A stretch of DNA of 18,621 bases from Desulfatitalea sp. (GTDB lineage: Bacteria > Desulfobacterota > Desulfobacteria > Desulfobacterales > Desulfosarcinaceae). Positions 13,247 through 18,621 of this stretch are shown piece after piece. The stretch lies in contig JABDRH010000506.1 in the NCBI GenBank assembly GCA_013041835.1, forward strand, positions 1 through 18,621, given 5' to 3'. Position 1 is the stretch's first letter, and every line of letters starts with the position of its first letter. The notes beneath the pieces were generated by a model. That model made no database searches and was not told where the DNA came from. It saw nothing but the letters and a program-made list of their open reading frames with translations. A program made the position numbers and the translations under genes.

Positions 13247-14437
13247 TTATTTCCATTTGATGTTTTTTTTAAGGAGGTCAAGTTCGCATACCCGCAGGGT
13301 CTTGCAATCGTCGTAGCGAATAATTCCTTCTTTCACCCATTGATCGATCAAAGCTTGGGTCTCGGTCAAATTCAACCCGCATTGAGTGGACAGCCAGGTC
13401 AAATCCACGCTTTCGCAGGCCTCCCTGGAAGTATCGACGATAGCGGATGCCAACAAAGAATTGTAAGCTTGCTCTTTGTGACATCCTTCAACCTGAACCC
13501 GAAGACGATTGGCCAGTATTTCGCATAGCCTGATGGCTATTTGGTTGTCTTTATTCAACTGCCTTAGCACTTGCGCCCGGGTCCACACCATGACATCAAC
13601 CTCTTTGGAATGGCATACCACCGTTGCAGTTCGCACGGACCCATCCAGCAATGCCAGCTCACCAAACACCCGCCCCTGACCCAACAAGGGATTGCCTTTG
13701 CCACTGGCTTTGTTGGCGAGCCCTCCGGATACTAGCCCCCCTCCATTTTTCGAATGCGCCAAAACTTCCACAGAGCCACGCATGATTAAAAAGGCTTCGT
13801 TACCTGGGTTCCCCTCTTCAATGATGTTTTCTCCTTTTCGATAAATTCGCCTTTCATTGCTGTCTTGAAATAAAATATGAAAGGGGTCTTGGGAGAATTC
13901 CCTGAGCCCCGGCGGCAAGTCATTATAGTCGATATGAATGGGGACAATGGGCACGTTCAATTTTTCAGAAAAAAATTCCTTATCCACCGGATTGGCGCCG
14001 AACCGTTTAAGCAAGGGCAGGATATTCGGGTGCAGCGGGGCGATCACGTGTTGAACGCCCCTGTTTTTTGTTTCGCGGATCATCATTTTAAAAAGAGCGG
14101 TCAGCATTCCCCGGTGCCTGCGATAGTCTTTGGCGATGCAGAGCCAACCGATGCCGGCAAATTTACCGCTTTTCTTTTTCATCAAATGGCTGAAATCATA
14201 GTGTTCCAATGCCGGCATACCGAGCGGATTGTCGATGGTCACACGCATGGATCCTACGACCCTATCGGCAACCATTGCGACAAAATTGACGTTTTCACTG
14301 AGCGTATCGTAAAAGTCGAAAATGCGATCCGAAGAATGATCGAAGCGGTTTTCTTCTTCGACAAAAACCTGATATCTCAGTTTATAGACTTCATTTCTTT
14401 CTGCAGCGGTCTGCGCGGCTTTCAAACGTATTGGCAT
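13247..14437 (-). CDS. GNAT acyltransferase - cyclic-nucleotide-binding - winged-helix fusion protein
   Basis: 396 residues, with AGGA about 10 bp before ATG 14437. Residues 1-175 form a GNAT domain: VYKLRYQVFVEEENRF (17-32) is typical of FeeM/autoinducer-synthase-like members and RRHRGMLTALF (106-116) is the acyl-CoA loop. Residues 190-310 are a cyclic-nucleotide-binding domain with RIYRKGENIIEEGNPGNEAFL and the phosphate-binding cassette FGELALLDGSVRTATVV (258-274), including the Glu and Arg expected to hold cAMP or cGMP. The remaining 85 residues look like a Crp-type winged helix (LTWLSTQCGLNLTETQALID). A glycine-rich insert (232-250) interrupts the cNMP barrel. It may be a cyclic-nucleotide-gated acyltransferase, as mycobacterial Pat is, though the domain order is reversed. 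It follows the barrel gene by 62 bp and is probably in that operon. Confidence 0.85.
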   Translation of the reverse strand: MPIRLKAAQTAAERNEVYKLRYQVFVEEENRFDHSSDRIFDFYDTLSENVNFVAMVADRVVGSMRVTIDNPLGMPALEHYDFSHLMKKKSGKFAGIGWLCIAKDYRRHRGMLTALFKMMIRETKNRGVQHVIAPLHPNILPLLKRFGANPVDKEFFSEKLNVPIVPIHIDYNDLPPGLREFSQDPFHILFQDSNERRIYRKGENIIEEGNPGNEAFLIMRGSVEVLAHSKNGGGLVSGGLANKASGKGNPLLGQGRVFGELALLDGSVRTATVVCHSKEVDVMVWTRAQVLRQLNKDNQIAIRLCEILANRLRVQVEGCHKEQAYNSLLASAIVDTSREACESVDLTWLSTQCGLNLTETQALIDQWVKEGIIRYDDCKTLRVCELDLLKKNIKWK

Positions 14438-14499
14438 AATTACGTGTCCTTTTTAGGAATGCCCCTTTATACCGTTATGACACCATTATTTCGAAAGCT

Positions 14500-16032
14500 C
14501 TAAAAAAGCCATTCCACGGTTGCATAGGCTTGGTCATTAATGCGATAAAAACCTAACGGATGGGCATCGGTTCCATCAAAAAATTCAATACCGATCTCGA
14601 GCTTCAGATTCCGCCAGAAATTAGCGATACATTTTGGGTTGTACAGCGCCCCATCACCACTGAAATCGTAGTAATAGCGAAATTCCAGTTTTACATCGCC
14701 ATTTGAAAATTCCTTGGAAATGGTACCGTTGACGATACTGCTGATCTCTTCGGCCAGAAGGATGGTCTCGTCAAAATCCTGAATATATATCTGGCCGAAT
14801 TGAACGTTCACGTAGAAAGCCCCTGGACCATTATAATCAGCACCGACCCAATACTGCAGTACCGGTTTTTGAATCCGTTTCAATTGTTCTGTGGTGTAAC
14901 TTAAGCTATCCGTGTAGGCCAGGTCACCGCGCAGACCAAAGGCAGAAACAGTAGTTTCAAATTCAAACCCATAAATACTTTGCCGCTGATAACTCATATG
15001 GATAGCCTGATCGGTGGCTTGTGCGAAACGGGCCAGGTCTTTGATGACATGCGAACTGAACTGCGGTTCAAACCCGATAGGGGTGGCCAAAGAGTCCAGA
15101 GAGGCGACATCTTCATGGGTGTATAAGTAGCTAAAAGCATAATCGAATTTACCGGCAATGCCGGCCATTTTTAGGCCGGCTTCACTTTCTTCGACGATAT
15201 CCGACAGATCTTGCTCGTGGATGGCAAATGCGCCGATTTCATGTTGATAGTGATCATACAGGGCCCAGTCCGTTCCTTTAAGATCGTACCTGGATTTGAT
15301 AAAAAATGGGATATACAGGGCCTGTATAGTAAACCGCCCTTTGTAAAATTCCAGGTTTGCCATGGGAATTTGCATTTTGCGATCTTCGCGACGGCCGCCA
15401 ATACCATCTCGAAGATCTTCCGGGTTCACATTGTCAAGGGGGCTATAGCCATCCGCTTTTCCCCATCTGACGATCTGGTTCCCGACTTTTAGGTTAACGC
15501 CCTGTCCGGCAAAATTGACGTAGGCATCCAACAGTCGAAAATTGGAGTCATTTTTCCAATCAGTGTCCCTGCCATAGGTATAATGGTCCGCTTGCAGCGA
15601 TATCTTTGCCTCGATGGAAGCGTAGGGGCGATATGTTGTGTCCAGTTGCAGCAGCAAATGATTTTGAAAAAGATCCTCGAATTCATTGTTGTCATGGGTA
15701 TCAAGAGCAAATTTGTTCTTCACGCGACCACCGAGTTCTAACTTTTCAGCCGCTGTGGAATTTTCCCAGGGTGCTGCGGCCGATTCCTCCGGCCAGGGAG
15801 TATCCGCTTCTTGCTCGCTGTCTTGTCCACCCGCAAATTCATCCATTTCTGACTCAAAGGGATCGATTTCGCTGGCATCATCCCATGGTGAGTCATCGGA
15901 TTTTTGGGTTGGAACTTTTTCTCCAGGGGTTTCCTCGGTGTTTTGCGCATGGACCGATTGTAGCCAGAACAAAAGGCAAAGAAGCGCCAAAACTATTTTC
16001 AATAACTTGTTGTTGCCGGAAACCCTGGTCAT
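14500..16032 (-). CDS. DUF1302-like outer-membrane beta-barrel protein with acidic N-terminal linker
   Basis: ATG 16032 is preferred: AGGAGG (16037-16042) lies 4 bp upstream, and the product (510 residues) then begins directly with a signal peptide ending near SVHAQ. ATG 16068, overlapping the LolA-like gene by 11 bp, would add 12 residues. After cleavage comes an acidic stretch of about 60 residues with three spaced PW dipeptides (SPWDD, TPWPE, APWEN), then a barrel beginning LELGGRVKNKF. LKVGNQIVRWGKADGYSPLDN matches the conserved 'G.Q...WG......N' region of DUF1302 porin-like proteins, and the chain ends in phenylalanine (VEWLF). Presumed outer-membrane channel or anchor for the cargo delivered by the LolA-like partner upstream. 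Longer than the left-hand barrel by about 110 residues, much of it the linker. Confidence 0.8.
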   Translation of the reverse strand: MTRVSGNNKLLKIVLALLCLLFWLQSVHAQNTEETPGEKVPTQKSDDSPWDDASEIDPFESEMDEFAGGQDSEQEADTPWPEESAAAPWENSTAAEKLELGGRVKNKFALDTHDNNEFEDLFQNHLLLQLDTTYRPYASIEAKISLQADHYTYGRDTDWKNDSNFRLLDAYVNFAGQGVNLKVGNQIVRWGKADGYSPLDNVNPEDLRDGIGGRREDRKMQIPMANLEFYKGRFTIQALYIPFFIKSRYDLKGTDWALYDHYQHEIGAFAIHEQDLSDIVEESEAGLKMAGIAGKFDYAFSYLYTHEDVASLDSLATPIGFEPQFSSHVIKDLARFAQATDQAIHMSYQRQSIYGFEFETTVSAFGLRGDLAYTDSLSYTTEQLKRIQKPVLQYWVGADYNGPGAFYVNVQFGQIYIQDFDETILLAEEISSIVNGTISKEFSNGDVKLEFRYYYDFSGDGALYNPKCIANFWRNLKLEIGIEFFDGTDAHPLGFYRINDQAYATVEWLF

Positions 16033-16057
16033 CCGTCCTCCTGTGAAGATGAGCGAT

Positions 16058-16831
16058 TCATTTGCCATGCCGCATATACTCTTTAGAAAATATATGATCG
16101 GGGATACCCTTATTGTATTTCACCTGGGTGATTCGCAGGATGGTGCGGCTGCGTCGTTTTAAATCCTGCATCTCGCTATCCATGGCCGTCCAGATACCGT
16201 CTATTTTCTTTAGGTTTCGGTTCAGCATGCGTTTGACAAGATTGCCCCTGGAATCATAGAAATCAATTCTAAGCGCCATGTGAAGATCCTTGGCGATCCA
16301 ACTCACGCGCTTGCCATACTGGGATGATTCTTTTTCTTTGGGGATGCTTTCAAGTACCCAGCACGAATACCCGCTATATGCTTCGACTTTCAGTATCCGG
16401 TGCGAGTCCAGGCTGACCTTTCGGCGCTCAAGATCCTCAAAGGTAAAATCCGTATTGACAAAGCGATTTTTTTTCTGCCTCGAAACCACCCGCCGCACAC
16501 GTCTAAGAGCCGGCAAGTACAAAAACTGATCATTGTCGCTATCATGCACTTCCCAAGTTAAAAAAGTCGTGCCATCTATGGCGGACGGTGTGTAAAACCG
16601 GGTATAGCTTTTTGATAGAGTCCCATAATCCTTAACTGCCGTTATCAACGTCCGCAGCCGTTTGTGGCCTTTTTTGTCGATCAATAGCATTTTCAGCCTG
16701 GCGTAGGAATCTTTACCGTCATCGCGGTCGTATACCTTTTGCGCAACGGCATTTCCGTCCGTTGACCAGGCGCAAATGGGCATCGAAAACACAATAATTG
16801 TCCACAGTATGAATGCGCCCGCCAATCTCAT
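16058..16831 (-). CDS. LolA-like outer-membrane lipoprotein-sorting family protein (second copy)
   Basis: 257 residues from ATG 16831, with GAGAAGG about 7 bp upstream. A signal peptide (MRLAGAFILWTIIVFSMPIC, cleavage near CAWS) precedes the same central block as the left-hand paralogue: YTPSAIDGTTFLTWEV, DDQFLYLPALRRVRRV with N in place of the first D, and FVNTDFTFEDL. SYARLKMLLIDKKGHKRLR matches the N-terminal strand of the family. The predicted periplasmic half-barrel would bind a lipidic ligand. It heads a - strand operon with the barrel and the GNAT-cNMP gene, and is divergent from the RND permease at 17355. In the left cluster the permease lies upstream on the same strand, so the two clusters share components but not arrangement. 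The C-terminus is short and basic. Confidence 0.87.
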   Translation of the reverse strand: MRLAGAFILWTIIVFSMPICAWSTDGNAVAQKVYDRDDGKDSYARLKMLLIDKKGHKRLRTLITAVKDYGTLSKSYTRFYTPSAIDGTTFLTWEVHDSDNDQFLYLPALRRVRRVVSRQKKNRFVNTDFTFEDLERRKVSLDSHRILKVEAYSGYSCWVLESIPKEKESSQYGKRVSWIAKDLHMALRIDFYDSRGNLVKRMLNRNLKKIDGIWTAMDSEMQDLKRRSRTILRITQVKYNKGIPDHIFSKEYMRHGK

Positions 16832-17354
16832 GGTTTTGCCTTCTCAAAACAATTGTTTGCTTTTTGACACCGCTCTGATAATTATCGGTCAAATGACCCA
16901 ATACTTTTGTCAATGGAAGATGTTAACAAACCATAGCCTATTTTCATTCAATCCCTTTAAATATCGTCACTCTTTCATAAACCTTTAGCAATGTTCGACC
17001 GCTACCATCGAAGCCGAATTTGCCAAAAATTTGAGTACGTTCGGTATGCCTATACGCATGGATTGATACGCAATCAATTATACGGTCGAATGCCTGAAGG
17101 CACTTACCTGATTTTGTATCTATCCAAAAGTTACCCAAAAAAAATGGCGGAAAAGGTATAAAATTTGCATGTCATTGCCGAATTAGGACACTGCTCAGAA
17201 GATTTAACAAGCGGTGAACTTGAGGAACGGATCGATTATGGGCTATCTTTTAACACCCCCGGCTTTTGCGACATTGGGGTCTATGTGAAGGCTACAATAA
17301 GAGTATATGGCTTGGCGCATTGAAATAGAACATTAACTATTTTTCTATACCCAA
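16832..17354. other. Intergenic region between divergent envelope operons, with a stop-interrupted frame
   Basis: This gap must hold promoters for both the LolA-like operon and the RND gene. A 10-bp palindrome GATAATTATC (16877-16886) lies inside a wider TTTGAC...GTCAAA pair (16863-16893), a possible operator about 45 bp before the LolA-like ATG. A + frame from ATG 16991 runs to TGA 17321-17323 with one in-frame TAA at 17159-17161; the part after it (HVIAELGHCSEDLTSGELEE) reads protein-like, so a decayed gene is possible. A 64-codon - frame overlaps its first half. Neither has a ribosome-binding site. Confidence 0.3.
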
Positions 17355-18621
17355 ATGAATACGATGAAAAAAGTTGTGCAAAAACAGCATTCGATATTTT
17401 CCGGTGACATCAGTCAAAAGCTTCAAGAGGCAGAACTCTATCTGAACCATAGGCTTTTTCAGGAATCCCGAGACATATATACGTCGCTATTGAAGGAATA
17501 CCGCGGTCAAACTCAGGACACAATGACGAACGGCATAGCAAAAGGTTCTGATATCAACCCAAAGATCCAATTTCTAGAACACAAACTGAATCAGATCGAC
17601 CAAATGGAGTCTGATTTCACCCATAAACGTAAACTCGTAAAAGGTCGTACGTCCTTTCAGCAGGGTATCGTCCTGCCGAATCTCGGGTTGCATGATGCGC
17701 CGGTCAATGAATTCGAGCAGGAGGAGGAAAGCTACGAGGAAACTGCTTTTTTAAATGAGGGCGATCATATCGTAGTTAATGATGCCGGTGCAAAAGATCA
17801 AAAGCCAAACAAAGCAGTCAGTGTCCTGAAAAACCTGTTGACTTTCAATATTTCGATTGTATGTGAACGGCCATGGCATTTTCTCACGGCCAGCGTTCTC
17901 ATCGCTGTATTTTTCATGGCGTTTATCCCCGGGCTTAAATTGGAGAATAACGTGGATTTCTTTTTCGATATCGTGGATGATCCGAGTCGAAAAATTTACG
18001 ATGAAATTCGCGAGGTATTTGGCAATGATGAATTTTTTGTCATCGCTTTTGAAAAAGAGGACATTTTCACTAAAAAAAACCTGACGCTTATAAGGAACAT
18101 CACCGACGATCTGGAAGCTCTTGAAGCGGTTAGAGATATTACCAGTATCACCAACGTAAATGACACTATTGGAGAAAAAGATTATTTCGAAGTCAGACAG
18201 TTCATTGAAGATATTCCTGAAAGCCGCGAGGAGCTTGAAGCATTGAAACGCCGGGCGGTCGGCAAACCGATGTATGCGATGAATATCATATCGCCGGACG
18301 CCAGGACGGCAGCGATTGTTGTATCGACGCACCAACGCCCACAAGATCCAAATTATCGGCAAAACCTGCTGGCCAAAACAAAAGAGATCTTGAGTCAACA
18401 CAATCATGGTGAAACCCAATTTTACCTCACAGGCTGGGCTTCCATAAATGTGAGCTTTATCGAATTTCAAAACCGTGACATAAAGATATTTGTCCCCCTT
18501 ACCTATCTGCTGATCCCCCTTGTCGTTTTTTATTTTTTCCGGAACATTCGCTTGGTACTTCTGGCCATCGCAAATATCTCGGTGTGTCTGGGCGCCACCA
18601 TGGGTATGTTTTCCCTTACCG
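17355..18621 (+). CDS. MMPL/RND-superfamily transporter with soluble N-terminal extension (cut by window end)
   Basis: The frame is open from ATG 17355 (or ATG 17364) to the window end, 422 codons, with an in-frame stop at 17334-17336 limiting the start; no good ribosome-binding site is seen. Residues 21-85 form helices (KLQEAELYLNHRLFQESRD, then KIQFLEHKLNQIDQM) resembling a degenerate TPR-type hairpin; 118-135 is an acidic linker. TM1 is at about 174-194 (WHFLTASVLIAVFFMAFIPG), followed by the first periplasmic domain, which starts LENNVDFFFDIVDDPSRKIYDEI as in MMPL proteins. TM2 is at about 378-395 and TM3 begins near 398. The usual MMPL N-terminus before TM1 is 10-30 residues, so the 170-residue cytoplasmic extension is unusual. 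It is divergent from the LolA-like/barrel operon and probably works with it as the left permease does with its own partners. Confidence 0.87.
   Translation, partial: MNTMKKVVQKQHSIFSGDISQKLQEAELYLNHRLFQESRDIYTSLLKEYRGQTQDTMTNGIAKGSDINPKIQFLEHKLNQIDQMESDFTHKRKLVKGRTSFQQGIVLPNLGLHDAPVNEFEQEEESYEETAFLNEGDHIVVNDAGAKDQKPNKAVSVLKNLLTFNISIVCERPWHFLTASVLIAVFFMAFIPGLKLENNVDFFFDIVDDPSRKIYDEIREVFGNDEFFVIAFEKEDIFTKKNLTLIRNITDDLEALEAVRDITSITNVNDTIGEKDYFEVRQFIEDIPESREELEALKRRAVGKPMYAMNIISPDARTAAIVVSTHQRPQDPNYRQNLLAKTKEILSQHNHGETQFYLTGWASINVSFIEFQNRDIKIFVPLTYLLIPLVVFYFFRNIRLVLLAIANISVCLGATMGMFSLT

Noticed and set aside
16944..17138. 64-codon - frame in the right-hand divergent gap
   Set aside because: It lacks a ribosome-binding site and overlaps an equally plausible + frame, so it cannot be supported as a gene.
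3723..17189. Exact 12-base repeat CCGAATTAGGAC at 3723-3734 and 17178-17189, considered as insertion-sequence ends
   Set aside because: A shared 12-mer is expected by chance several times in a window of this length. Similarity beyond it needs gaps, and no transposase or target duplication is nearby.

Overview
The window looks like a chromosome segment from a Gram-negative, probably anaerobic bacterium, most likely Desulfobacterota (the former Deltaproteobacteria). The taxonomic guess is inference. It rests on outer-membrane barrels with signal peptides, MMPL-type RND proteins paired with LolA-like proteins, a split B12-dependent acyl-CoA mutase, a GNAT/cyclic-nucleotide-domain fusion, and a dispersed GC hairpin of a kind common in that group. 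No rRNA, tRNA, CRISPR array, phage or intact transposon is visible.

Left part (1-3417, + strand). The window opens inside the last 68 codons of a DUF1329-like gene. A small gene with an apparent 1-nt frameshift follows, then a 270-residue protein with a carboxymuconolactone-decarboxylase/AhpD-like C-terminus but no CxxC, a classical short-chain dehydrogenase, and a 7-helix membrane protein I cannot name. Several inverted repeats lie between these genes.

Middle left (3769-8255, - strand). This is a tight three-gene operon: an MMPL/RND permease, a LolA-like periplasmic protein and an outer-membrane beta-barrel. After a 0.8-kb gap comes the + strand operon (9105-13084): a MeaB GTPase, the large and small subunits of a split adenosylcobalamin-dependent acyl-CoA mutase, and an enoyl-CoA isomerase/hydratase-family protein. 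The mutase has lost nearly every residue that recognises methylmalonyl-CoA, so the usual label would be misleading. I propose an acyl-CoA carbon-skeleton mutase with an unassigned, probably non-dicarboxylic substrate.

Right part (13247-18621). A second envelope system runs on the - strand: LolA-like protein, DUF1302-like barrel, and a GNAT-cNMP-winged-helix fusion. It diverges from a second MMPL/RND permease on the + strand, which is cut by the window end and carries an unusual soluble N-terminal extension of about 170 residues.

Working picture (inference): two paralogous inner-membrane RND / periplasmic LolA-like / outer-membrane barrel routes flank a coenzyme-B12 acyl-CoA rearrangement module. 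DUF1302, DUF1329 and MMPL proteins often sit beside genes for hydrophobic carbon sources such as sterols, terpenoids or long acyl chains. The locus may therefore move such a compound across the envelope and rearrange a branched acyl-CoA during its breakdown.
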